From: Bacteroidota bacterium
GTDB taxonomy: Bacteria > Bacteroidota > Ignavibacteria > Kryptoniales > JAKASW01
Assembly (NCBI GenBank): GCA_021812985.1
Contig: JAKAMG010000005.1
Span: forward strand, 99,284 to 163,283
Reading direction: 5' to 3'
DNA: 64,000 nucleotides
Part shown: piece after piece, positions 20,201 to 28,245 of the stretch
Layout: each line of letters starts with the position of its first letter
Numbering within the stretch: position 1 is the stretch's first letter
The notes under the pieces: model-generated
Told to the model about the DNA's origin: nothing
Database searches by the model: none
Seen by the model: the letters and a program-made list of their open reading frames with translations, nothing else
Made by a program: the position numbers and the translations under genes

Positions 20201-20378
20201 TGTTGTCGGCAGTGTTGAACCCTCCCTCGGCGTGAAGCTGAAGTATTTTTTCATCCAGAGTCATCTTCGCCAGAAGCGAATCGACCCGCTGGTCAAGCGT
20301 CTGGGCCCGGAGCATGACGACTGGATAAAAGAGAGAGATAAAAACGAAAATGATACACCCCGTGAACATTCTTCTCAT
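17268..20378 (-). CDS. GH3 beta-glucosidase with CARDB, discoidin (F5/8C) and T9SS domains
   Basis: I prefer the ATG at 20378, giving a signal peptide MRRMFTGCIIFVFISLFYPVVMLRAQ. The frame also has starts at 20412 and 20423, and none has a strong ribosome site. The protein is about 1036 residues. The GH3 N-terminal barrel shows MYDGPHGVRYGN, PSMDICRDPRYGRSPESGGED and the nucleophile motif FYVISDWGS. A GH3 C-terminal domain follows, then a fibronectin-III-like domain (GDEVAQLYISH). A CARDB-like domain comes next (PDLVITNLKWFPRFPVKGDKVVF), then an F5/8-type-C/CBM32 domain (SSTRWSSAFSDPQWLKVDLG), and last a T9SS sorting domain (NFPNPFNPSTSIGYRI ... KKMTVLK). It should release glucose from beta-glucan oligomers outside the cell. 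It belongs with the exported GH5 and GH16 enzymes upstream. Confidence 0.9.
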   Translation of the reverse strand: MRRMFTGCIIFVFISLFYPVVMLRAQTLDQRVDSLLAKMTLDEKILQLHAEGGFNTADNMRLGIPGFQMYDGPHGVRYGNATSFPVSIGMAATWDEDVIREVGVALGQEFRGKGFHQMLGPSMDICRDPRYGRSPESGGEDSYLCAQITTSLIKGVQSTGCIATAKHYNANGKENNRTANNISISQRNLMEEYGLNFRTAVQEGGVLCVMNAYNLINGEKCAENRNLLTDILRDKWGFPFYVISDWGSIWNTANAMNAGCTIDMGDSQYKDNLLNAINGGAVSVATVDSAVRDELKTKILSGMLDYYLPGNPADVNSTAHQQLCLQAGRESLVLLKNVDGILPINKNSVGTVAIIGPSAGICQTDASGSSWVTPFYSVSPLEGIENKIGSSRVIYAKGCDINSSDTTGFQAAVNAAASADYVVYVGGLDGTQEGEGFDRVGGSIDLPGEQETLINRLAAANKNLICVIESGGICGLHGCIGSMKGLIYGFYPGQEGGNAIADVLFGDYNPGGKLSVTMPVSDAQLPPYTLSYDNEYGAGYRWFDQMGYKPEFAFGFGLSYTTFNFTNLSITPASGSVGHDINVSVDVTNTGKVPGDEVAQLYISHTSSAGLWMPVKQLEGFKRVPLNPGETKTVTFKLTNDNLYYYDTTSASYDVDPGTYTVMVGGSSDSLSQRGSFELTPAPPQPDLVITNLKWFPRFPVKGDKVVFLAMVKNQGTGPTPTGASERVDFYVNGNKVTRAVSFSRTIPAGGMALVCADTGATSDSNSWTANETGSYTVQATVNPDNSIDELNPSNNSADDTVTVIQKPPVNLALLKTATSSSVESTSYPPSYAVDGNSSTRWSSAFSDPQWLKVDLGNVYNVDHVSIAWETAYASEFEVLVSTDGSNWEVAQHITSGTGGLNVLPVGMPARYVEIYGIKRATQWGYSIYELGVYATDTTTGVSGESHVPTGYRLDDNFPNPFNPSTSIGYRIPKAGHVVLDVYDVLGRRVLGLVDRTEPAGYYMVSVDSGRLASGVYFYKLTCGGYTAVKKMTVLK

Positions 20379-20526
20379 AGCTGGAAATCCCGCTTTAGTA
20401 TTATCAAACATCCGCGCCCACAAATGGCGTCCATGATTACATTGCCCCCGACGGGGGGATGGCGGCCAGACTCATTCAGTCATCCAGCGCAAGCGCAACA
20501 TCCCGTCCCGCTGACTTACTGTGATG

Positions 20527-22527
20527 CTATTTCAGCATAAGCATTTTTTTCACCTGTACCATTCCATTTTCCTCAAGCCTGTAAAAATACAATCCGCTCG
20601 GAAGCCTCGAACCGTCGAACCTGACTTCGTACCTCCCCGGTTTCTTCATCTCATTCACTAGCGTGGCGACTTCTCTGCCAAGGACATCATACACCTTCAG
20701 CGAGACGTTGCCCAGAGTTGAAAGCTGATAGCTGATCACCGTGGCAGGGTTAAACGGATTTGGAGCGTTCTGGTCCAGGCGGAAGCTGAGAGGCTGTTCC
20801 CCGCGGGTCTTTACCCCGGTCGGAACGCTCACGAACGAAAAACTATTGAGGTTGAATCCGCCTTGGATGAATTGCAGCATGAGCGCGTGCGTGCCGGCGG
20901 GAAGCCGCAAACCGGGCACGGTAAGCGTCCCCCACGTCTGCCATCCTCCAGTAACCGGGACTTCAACTACCGTCTGAGTGAGCGGATTCCCGTCCAGCTT
21001 AAGGAGGATCATACCACCTGACTGGTTTGAAGCGTATCTGAGGTTCATATCATAGCTCCCGCTGTCCGCGATGACAAAGGTGTACTTCAGCCATTCACCA
21101 TTTTCTATCCATCCGACATCGTATCCGTTCGACTGCGAATCGGTGCACTGCTCAATGTCCACGCCGTCGTTGCGGTAGGTCCATCCTAAGTTCCACGTAG
21201 TGCTCGACCCGCCAACGTTCTGGTAATCTACGTCGTTGTAAGCGTAGCCGATCCTCCCCAGGTCATAGTTGGGTGCGTAGATTGTGCCGGGGATTGTGTC
21301 GGGCACAAATGGCTTCGTCGTATTATCGGTAGGCTGCCTCATCATCGCGTCGATGACATCTTTGAAGGGAACGCAGTACTGAAACTTCAGTTTCTCGGCC
21401 ATACCAAGCAAAGCGGAGGTCGCGAAAGCAACAGACGGCTTCGACCCCTTCCCCTCCCAGTAGTTTAGAAGCTGTTGGTACGCGCTCGTGATGGGAACGT
21501 TCAGTGGAGCTGTAATCGTATTGAACTTCTTGAGCGTCCACCAGGACCAGCCGATATCATACTGGTTCATAAGCGAGATGCAGTCAGTGTACCACGCGTT
21601 TGAATTCTCTCCGGATTCGCCGAGCCAAAGAGGAACATTGAAATTTGTCCTCAGGTTGAGATAAGTCTGGATGGAAGAAGCGTCGTTGGTATTCCAGTAC
21701 TTGTGAAAGCTGTAAACCATCTTTGGATCCCATGGAGGGGTGAGTCCGTTGAAATCCGTGGCAAAGTTGTTCCCCTCTATGAAGATGATGTGGTTCGTGT
21801 CGACGGATCTTATTGCGGTGGTAATGCGAATGTAAAGATCTCTCAGTGCCGCGTTAAAAGATCCAAGATCCCAGTGAGGTTCGTTTAGGAGGTCGTATCC
21901 TGCAACGGTCGAATTGTTCGCGTATCTGCGGGCGATCTCCTGCCATATCTCCACAGTCCTGGTCTGATTCGTGGTGTCGGTCCAAAGAGACGCTACGAGC
22001 GGGTCGTAATCACCAATGTTGTCACTGTTCTGTGACCCTGGTGCGCAGTGCATATCGAGGATCACGTAGATATCGTACTTGCCGCACCACGCTATCACGC
22101 TGTCGAGGAGGGCAAACCCCGACTCGATGTACACTCCGGGCGAATCTGGAGGGGTAAGGACGTTATAGTGAAACGGGAGCCTGACAAGGTTGAAACCCCA
22201 ATCGTGGAGCGCCTTAATATCAGCCTCCGTGACGAAGTCTTTCCTGAAGGTGTCGTAGAACTTGTTGGTACTGTCGACGCCGATCAGGTTCTGTATGGCG
22301 TCGTGTATTTCCGTGGGCGAGTTGGCGAAGCTTGACATCAGGAACATGTAGCCTTCCGGTTCGAGCCATCCTCCAATCCCCATCCCCCTGAAATGAACCT
22401 CCGTCCCGTTTCCGTCGACGATCTTCTCTCCGTTGACGGTAAGGAAACCTTGCGGGTAACCGCTGGAAGCGAGGAGCAGCAAGGTCAAAAAGACATAGGC
22501 AAAGTGGTAAAGACGATCAGATTTCAT
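20527..22527 (-). CDS. GH5 glycoside hydrolase with CBM6 and T9SS domain
   Basis: The 666-residue protein has a signal peptide (MKSDRLYHFAYVFLTLLLLASSGYPQ) and a GAGGAAAA ribosome site. The GH5 barrel spans about residues 40-345: FRGMGIGGWLEPEGYMF, VILDMHCAPGSQ, acid/base glutamate in YDLLNEPHWD and nucleophile in VPLWLGESGENS. A linker leads to a CBM6-type module at about 425-560 (DGVDIEQCTDSQSNGYDVGWIENGEWLKYTF). The T9SS sorting domain follows (NAPNPFNPATVISYQL ... KKMLMLK). The opening GGWLEPEGYMF recalls exo-beta-1,3-glucanase-like GH5 enzymes, but the subfamily is uncertain. It pairs by sequence with the shorter GH5 at 32768, which lacks both the CBM and the sorting domain. Confidence 0.9.
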   Translation of the reverse strand: MKSDRLYHFAYVFLTLLLLASSGYPQGFLTVNGEKIVDGNGTEVHFRGMGIGGWLEPEGYMFLMSSFANSPTEIHDAIQNLIGVDSTNKFYDTFRKDFVTEADIKALHDWGFNLVRLPFHYNVLTPPDSPGVYIESGFALLDSVIAWCGKYDIYVILDMHCAPGSQNSDNIGDYDPLVASLWTDTTNQTRTVEIWQEIARRYANNSTVAGYDLLNEPHWDLGSFNAALRDLYIRITTAIRSVDTNHIIFIEGNNFATDFNGLTPPWDPKMVYSFHKYWNTNDASSIQTYLNLRTNFNVPLWLGESGENSNAWYTDCISLMNQYDIGWSWWTLKKFNTITAPLNVPITSAYQQLLNYWEGKGSKPSVAFATSALLGMAEKLKFQYCVPFKDVIDAMMRQPTDNTTKPFVPDTIPGTIYAPNYDLGRIGYAYNDVDYQNVGGSSTTWNLGWTYRNDGVDIEQCTDSQSNGYDVGWIENGEWLKYTFVIADSGSYDMNLRYASNQSGGMILLKLDGNPLTQTVVEVPVTGGWQTWGTLTVPGLRLPAGTHALMLQFIQGGFNLNSFSFVSVPTGVKTRGEQPLSFRLDQNAPNPFNPATVISYQLSTLGNVSLKVYDVLGREVATLVNEMKKPGRYEVRFDGSRLPSGLYFYRLEENGMVQVKKMLMLK

Positions 22528-22636
22528 TTTTCCTCGCGCATATTTCGCAAACGATCCGGTCAGCTACCACCCCCCTTTAGGAGTCAGCCCCGGATTTTCA
22601 ATTATTAGTTCAGACTTATGAAAGGCTAGTTTCACT

Positions 22637-23845
22637 CTACCGTTTCTTGTGAGCGGATGAGTCGCTATCCTTCCAGTATTCTTCTCCATTTGATCCTACA
22701 TAACCGAAGCGCCCCCTGTACCTGACGAGGGCTATGCCTCCGTCGAACATGGTCGCGCTGTCGTACCTGAAGGGGACGACTGTTTTCCCACGCGCATCGA
22801 TGAAGCCCCACCTCCCGCCTTTCCTAACGGCCGCAAGTCCCTCGTGAAAGTCGTCGGCGCCGTCATACGTTAGGGGTATAACAATTTTCCCCGACGTGCT
22901 TATGTAACCGAACTTTCCGTTGAGCGCGACTCGGGCTCTTCCGTCGCTGAAGAAGCCGGCCTCCTCATATACTGTTTTCGTGATTGGCCTCCCTTCCTTG
23001 TCGATGAAGCCGAAGAGGGCGCTGTTTCGGACGCAGGCGATCCCATCTCTAAACGGGTAAACACCATCGTATATTGGCTTCACAATTATCTTTCCGGAAC
23101 GGTCGATGTACCCGCACCTGAATCCCTCCTTGAAACCTGCCCGCCCTTCACTGAAGGCGTATACGAAGTCGAAAATGGTGGGTATCACTACTCTGCCTTT
23201 TGGATCGACGAATCCCCAGAAGCCCCCCTTCTCAATCGCAGAGAGCCCCTCTGCGAAGACGTCTTCGTACCTCAATGGTATTTCATCATAAACCAGGCTT
23301 ACCGATTCGTTGCCATCCCTGTCAATGAATCCCCCCTTCTTACCCTTGAAGACTCCGGCCAATCCGTGATTGAACGGCAGGGCGCTTGAAAACGAAAGAG
23401 GAATCGCCAGTCTGCCGAGCCTGTCGACGTACCCCCACAAGTTCCCCTTGCGCACAGCCGCGCGCCCATCCGAAAAACGGGATACTTCATCATAGACAGG
23501 ATTCACCACGACTCTTCCCGACACATCGGCAAAGCCCCATCGGCCGTCAGTCTCGATTGCGGCGAGCCCTTCGAAGACATCCTGAACATTCTGGTACTCC
23601 GCTGGAATTACGAGACCTCCCTTTGGGTTCACCAATCCGTACTTCCCGCCGGCTTCTACCCGCGCGTAGCCGTTGAAGAACTTGTCAACGTACTGGTACA
23701 CTGGTTTGATGACGATGTCCCCGCGGCTGTTGGCAAATCCCCACTCGTTTCCGAGCCGAAAGGGGATCGGTGTACCTGCAATGGAAAGACTCTGGAATGA
23801 GACCAGGGCGGCCAGCACAAGCGACACTGATGACAATCGCCGCAT
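22637..23845 (-). CDS. WG-repeat protein, exported
   Basis: The 402-residue protein has a signal peptide (MRRLSSVSLVLAALVSFQSLSIAG), and GGGAGG precedes the ATG. The rest is about eight WG (KWG) repeats of 45-47 residues, with units such as GGRWGFIDARGKTVVPFRYD and GLWGYVD-like variants. Each runs G-x-W/Y-G-F-x-D-x-x-G-x-x-V-I-P-x-x-Y-D ... F-x-x-G-x-A-x-V. Such repeats form a beta-rich solenoid or propeller with no known catalysis. No sorting domain is present, so it is probably periplasmic or outer-membrane-associated. It sits between the T9SS-exported GH16 (49 bases upstream) and GH5 (109 bases downstream) genes and is likely co-expressed. Its function is unknown. Confidence 0.85.
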   Translation of the reverse strand: MRRLSSVSLVLAALVSFQSLSIAGTPIPFRLGNEWGFANSRGDIVIKPVYQYVDKFFNGYARVEAGGKYGLVNPKGGLVIPAEYQNVQDVFEGLAAIETDGRWGFADVSGRVVVNPVYDEVSRFSDGRAAVRKGNLWGYVDRLGRLAIPLSFSSALPFNHGLAGVFKGKKGGFIDRDGNESVSLVYDEIPLRYEDVFAEGLSAIEKGGFWGFVDPKGRVVIPTIFDFVYAFSEGRAGFKEGFRCGYIDRSGKIIVKPIYDGVYPFRDGIACVRNSALFGFIDKEGRPITKTVYEEAGFFSDGRARVALNGKFGYISTSGKIVIPLTYDGADDFHEGLAAVRKGGRWGFIDARGKTVVPFRYDSATMFDGGIALVRYRGRFGYVGSNGEEYWKDSDSSAHKKR

Positions 23846-23894
23846 TCCTACGCCGCCTCCCAGCTCGCAAAGACGAACATCAAGAAGGACTTTC

Positions 23895-26045
23895 TCATTT
23901 CATCAAAACCATTTTGCGGGTTTCCCTGTAGGATCCCGCCTTAAGCACGCAGACGTAGATGCCGCTCGGGAGGTCTGCGCCATTGAAGGTAACCCCGTGT
24001 TCGCCCGCTTGCTCGTTCGATTTCACGAGCATTCCCACTTCTCGTCCAAGCATATCATATACCGTCATCGTGACGAAAGTACTTTCCGGAATCTGATAGG
24101 TTATGCGAGTGGCAGGGTTGAAAGGATTCGGAAAGTTTTGCCGGAGCTCGAAGCCACACGGGATCATGGTCTGTCTTACGACTGAATTGATCGTTCCTAT
24201 ACTGAAAGTCGACCCCGACGTGTCCTTGAGTGCCGTGTTAGTCTGACTCATGACAAGTATCTTGCAGTACGGAGAGTCGACAGCGGGGACTTTCCAGCGA
24301 TAGACCCCAAATCTTGCGTCGACTCCGGACTGGACTAGCGAGTAGTATCCACCGCCGTTGACCGAAAGTCCCACACGTACCTGCTCCAGAAAAGGGGACC
24401 GCCACTTTATCTCGACGATGCTGTCAGGCGCGAAACTCTCCCCTCCTTCAGGATAAAGAAGCTCAATCGACGGTACGGCGCCCGGAGGATAGATGTAAAA
24501 TTTGTTTATGTTGAATTGGCCTGAGCTGATGAGAAGCTTCAGCTGATGGGGGCCGGTGCTGAGAGCGAACGAGTCCGATTGGAGCGTGACCCAGTTCTGC
24601 CAACCGCCTGTATTGGGAACATTCATGACGCCCGTCACTGCTTTTCCGTCGACCGTGAAGGAGAGTGCCCCTCCCGAAACTGCGGACGCTACCCTCGCTC
24701 CTATTTGATAATCTCCGCTGTCGGTTACGTCTATCGTATATAAAAGCCATTCCCCCGCGGCAGTCCAGCCTACGTCGTATCCGCCCCCCGTATCAGAACA
24801 GGCCTCGATGTCAACTCCTTCGTCAGGACGGTACGACCCTCCCGTATTTTGTGGATCGGTGTCATAGTACGCGATTCCCTGGCCGCCCATGTCGAAGTTT
24901 TCAGCCTCGATGGTCCCCGGCACTTCGGAAGGAGTTCCGCCGTAAGGAGAGGTGACTCCTCCGTTTCCAGCCATCACGTTCACAGTGTCAGATACCGTGG
25001 AGAATCCCGTGTTGGAGTAGGCTACCGCTGTGAGACGGTAGTTCCCCGGGAAGACGTTTCGCCAGGTCATCTGGTAGGGACTCACAAATGTCTCTCCTAT
25101 CTTGTCGGCATCCTGATAGAACTCGACTTTGCTGATACTCGCTCCGGCCATCGAGGCGTTCGCGACGATATTGATGTCCGAATAAGGGCTGAGAGTGGAT
25201 TGGTTCTGAGGAGATGCAAGCGAGACCGTCGGGAACATCGTCGTATCCTGGTACACCCTGACGTAGTCGACCTGCATGGTCTGCGGAAAGACTGTCGTGT
25301 TGTCAGGATAACCGGGCCAGTTCCCCCCCACTGCAAGATTCAGTATGATGAAGAATTTGTTTTTGAATGCCGACAGGGCGGCCGGTGTAATATCAACCTG
25401 GTAGTAAACGGTTCCGTCGACGTAGAACTGAATGAGGCTGGGGGTCCATATCGCCCCGAATGTATGGAAACCGTCGGCGAACTTACCGCTGCTAAGTGAA
25501 TAGTGGCCTCCTGCCTGGGCGTGGCTGCCGTTCTGACTCCAATGGAGAGTCCCATATACGGTCGCATCACTCAGAGCTGTCCCGGTGCCGCCGGTCCCGG
25601 AGCCTCCGATCATCTCCATGATGTCGTTCTCGCCGCACGCAGGCCAGCCCACGGTCGAGATATTGTCGCCGAGCAGCCAGAAGGCAGGCCATATACCTTT
25701 GCCGTAAGGGAGCTTTATTCTCGCCTCAACCTTGCCATAGAGAAACGAGAACTTGCTCTGTGTCTTTATTCGGGCGGAAGTGTAATTAAATCCGTTGTAG
25801 CTCTCCTTCTGAGCGGTTATGGTCAGATATCCGTTCTGCACACTGCAGTTCTGGCTGCGGCCGGTATAGTACTCCCATTCGTTGTTGCCCCACCCTCCGC
25901 TGCCGTTTCCGGTTTCAAATGACCACTTCGTCTGGTCCAAAGCGGTGCTGTCAAATTCATCCGACCAGACAAGCTTGTATCCCTGGGCAAATGATTGCCC
26001 GCCAACCAGAACAAGGAGAAACGCCGTAAACCATACAGTTTTCAT
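23895..26045 (-). CDS. GH16 endo-beta-glucanase (laminarinase type) with CBM6 and T9SS domain
   Basis: I chose the ATG at 26045 because MKTVWFTAFLLVLVGGQSFAQ is a clear signal peptide and GAGGAAG precedes it; the frame is open to 26123. The 716-residue protein has a GH16 domain at about 25-265 (LVWSDEFDSTALDQTKW). The catalytic motif is GENDIMEM, keeping the E-x-D-x-x-E triad but with Asn where Ile is usual, and WPAFWLLG and LNLAVGGNWPG are also present. An Ig-like domain (about 270-355) and a CBM6 module (about 370-510) follow. Then comes a fibronectin-like region and the T9SS domain (NFPNPFNPATRITYQI ... RKMVLMK). It should cut beta-1,3 or mixed-link glucans outside the cell. It lies 19 bases after the parvulin foldase gene. 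Confidence 0.92.
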   Translation of the reverse strand: MKTVWFTAFLLVLVGGQSFAQGYKLVWSDEFDSTALDQTKWSFETGNGSGGWGNNEWEYYTGRSQNCSVQNGYLTITAQKESYNGFNYTSARIKTQSKFSFLYGKVEARIKLPYGKGIWPAFWLLGDNISTVGWPACGENDIMEMIGGSGTGGTGTALSDATVYGTLHWSQNGSHAQAGGHYSLSSGKFADGFHTFGAIWTPSLIQFYVDGTVYYQVDITPAALSAFKNKFFIILNLAVGGNWPGYPDNTTVFPQTMQVDYVRVYQDTTMFPTVSLASPQNQSTLSPYSDINIVANASMAGASISKVEFYQDADKIGETFVSPYQMTWRNVFPGNYRLTAVAYSNTGFSTVSDTVNVMAGNGGVTSPYGGTPSEVPGTIEAENFDMGGQGIAYYDTDPQNTGGSYRPDEGVDIEACSDTGGGYDVGWTAAGEWLLYTIDVTDSGDYQIGARVASAVSGGALSFTVDGKAVTGVMNVPNTGGWQNWVTLQSDSFALSTGPHQLKLLISSGQFNINKFYIYPPGAVPSIELLYPEGGESFAPDSIVEIKWRSPFLEQVRVGLSVNGGGYYSLVQSGVDARFGVYRWKVPAVDSPYCKILVMSQTNTALKDTSGSTFSIGTINSVVRQTMIPCGFELRQNFPNPFNPATRITYQIPESTFVTMTVYDMLGREVGMLVKSNEQAGEHGVTFNGADLPSGIYVCVLKAGSYRETRKMVLMK

Positions 26046-26064
26046 AATCACTTCCTCGTTATCA

Positions 26065-28245
26065 TCAAGGGATCGGCCCCTGACTCTTCCCCATATAGTC
26101 CACCCATTCGTACCAGGGTCCAAGATAAGGAAGGGCCGTTATCTTCCCTCCGAAACCTATGTACTTGTAGGTAAACATCGGGATGTTAATCAACTTCAGG
26201 GCCTTCAGATTCTTTTCGTTTATCGAATACTTGTATTTCTTCGCCAGCCCGGCGATGTATTTGAAAAACTTGTCATTGAATTTCTTTTCGAGGAGCTGGT
26301 CCCTTAACTCCTTCTTTTCTGTCTCGAAGTCCTGACGTGTATTCGTCGTGTCGTATCTCTTTCCAATCATCTTTATTATTGAATAGCCGCTGTCAGTAAG
26401 GATCGGGCCGTACACTTGACCGGGCCTCATCTTTGCGGCGGCCTTACCGATGTCGCCGAACGAGTAGACCGAGAAATAGCCCATGTTTCCGCTGTCGGCT
26501 TTCGTCCATGAGCGCTCTGTGAATCTTCTCGCCAGCATTGAAAATTTCTCGCCCATCTGCAGGTCTCTGAAGATTGTCTCGACAGTATCCAGGCTTTGCG
26601 TCAATATCTCTCTGACACTCACCTGTTCGCGCTGACTGTCCCTCAGTTTTCTCCCGATCAGCTTGATAATGGAGTATCCGCTGTCTGTCTTGACGGGACC
26701 GTAGACTTCGTCAAGCTTCATCCCTGCGGCGATTTTTCCGATCACGCCGAGTGAGTCTACCGGGAAATAACCGAACTCTCCTCCCCTGGCACGGGTCCAG
26801 GTCCTCTGAGTGTATTGCGATGCGAGCAGACGGAAGTCGCCCCCATCACTCACCTTCTTCATCACCGCCGTAATGGTGTCGAGATTGTTGTTCAGGATCT
26901 CGAGAATATCCACCTTCTCGCGCTCCTTCTCCCGCATGAAGTAGTCTTTGACTTCAGCGTCCGTCACGGATACGGAATCCCTGAACGTATTCTTCAGCAT
27001 CTTCGCGAGGTAGTCGTCTCCCCAGATGCCTATGTCTTCCTTGACATCCGGTTTGCTTTCGAGTCCCTCGTTCAACCCCTCTGTCGAAAGAAACCGATAC
27101 TGGATGTATTTGTTTATGCTCTCCATGAGATAGTATGCCGTCGCACGGAGGGAAGCGTTTCTTACTAGGTATGGATAGACGAGGAAACTGTAGAGATACT
27201 CCTTCAGAGTGATTGGGTCATGCTCGATATGGACCAGAGGCCGGTTAAGCATGCCTTCGCCGAAATAGGCGGCGAGATTCATTACGTCCCCCTCACTCAG
27301 ATAGAGGTTCCCTCCGTAACCGAAATCCTTCCTTGCTTCCTTATCTGAGAGGACTGCCGAGATTTTTTCCGCGAGCCTCCAGAACATCGCACTGTCCACG
27401 ACAGCCTGTTTGTCGCGGAAGAACCGGTCCAGGAATTTTGTCCCGACTATCCTGGATTTTCTCAGCCTTATCACTTCGATTATGGACCTGTTGTAGTTGG
27501 GATCATCGGCGTTGGGGGGAACCCTGTAGTCGACTCCAACAAGCTTGAAAATAAACCATCCCCCCTCGGTACTGACAGGTGAGGAGAATTCACCCGGCCT
27601 GAGGCTGTACAGCGTGTCCTCGACGTAATCGTCCGCCATCTGGCCGTATGCAATCTTAATCGGAGACTTGAGGCTGTCAAACTCGACAGGATCGGAATAT
27701 TTTTCGACGGAATCGAACGGCACCCCTTCTTTGAGTTCGGAATAATACCGCGATACAGTCGTTGAATCTCCGGCCGAAATTATTTTCACCTTAAGCGTCT
27801 GGGAGTACCTGTTGAGGGCCTCCTGTATATCTGAGTCGTCGATCTTAACCTTGCTCGCGACCACCTTTTTGTAGAGCGCGTCGCGGACATAGAGATCCCG
27901 AATCTGCCCAATCGACTCCTTGTAGTAGTCGCTGGAGGCGAAGCCCAGTTTGCGCGCTTCGAGCGCGAGAAGCTTTTCCGCGATGATTGAGTAGAGGAGG
28001 TCTTTCTTCGTAGAATCAACGTTCTGCTGGTAAGATGAGAGATGCGGCATCAGCTCAAACCTCATCCTGAACTCTCTCTCGCTAATCTTCTCGTTTCCGA
28101 CAGTCGCGACAGACTTGTTCGTCTCCTGGGCGAATCCCGAGACAGTAAAGAGGAGTACGACCAAGATGAATTTTGACGCAGACGTCCGGAATGGACGCGA
28201 GATGAGGGGGCGAGCGGCGCCCTTCTGCCTGTTAATAAAGTTCAC
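26065..28245 (-). CDS. Periplasmic peptidyl-prolyl isomerase/foldase with three parvulin-type domains
   Basis: The 726-residue protein starts with GTG at 28245, whose GTGA overlaps the TGA stop of the upstream regulator gene, suggesting translational coupling. A signal or anchor segment (KFILVVLLFTVSGFAQ) is followed by a SurA/PpiD-like N-terminal helical region (ATVGNEKISEREFRMRFE). Three PpiC-like repeats follow: about 150-240, 450-545 and 550-640. The last two are close tandem copies sharing GYF.V.S.G.IGK.A..M....VYGP..TDSGYSIIK. It should help fold or chaperone exported proteins in the periplasm. It directly precedes the T9SS-exported GH16 gene, so it may serve the secreted glucanases. 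The residues needed for isomerase activity were not checked. Confidence 0.85.
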   Translation of the reverse strand: MNFINRQKGAARPLISRPFRTSASKFILVVLLFTVSGFAQETNKSVATVGNEKISEREFRMRFELMPHLSSYQQNVDSTKKDLLYSIIAEKLLALEARKLGFASSDYYKESIGQIRDLYVRDALYKKVVASKVKIDDSDIQEALNRYSQTLKVKIISAGDSTTVSRYYSELKEGVPFDSVEKYSDPVEFDSLKSPIKIAYGQMADDYVEDTLYSLRPGEFSSPVSTEGGWFIFKLVGVDYRVPPNADDPNYNRSIIEVIRLRKSRIVGTKFLDRFFRDKQAVVDSAMFWRLAEKISAVLSDKEARKDFGYGGNLYLSEGDVMNLAAYFGEGMLNRPLVHIEHDPITLKEYLYSFLVYPYLVRNASLRATAYYLMESINKYIQYRFLSTEGLNEGLESKPDVKEDIGIWGDDYLAKMLKNTFRDSVSVTDAEVKDYFMREKEREKVDILEILNNNLDTITAVMKKVSDGGDFRLLASQYTQRTWTRARGGEFGYFPVDSLGVIGKIAAGMKLDEVYGPVKTDSGYSIIKLIGRKLRDSQREQVSVREILTQSLDTVETIFRDLQMGEKFSMLARRFTERSWTKADSGNMGYFSVYSFGDIGKAAAKMRPGQVYGPILTDSGYSIIKMIGKRYDTTNTRQDFETEKKELRDQLLEKKFNDKFFKYIAGLAKKYKYSINEKNLKALKLINIPMFTYKYIGFGGKITALPYLGPWYEWVDYMGKSQGPIP

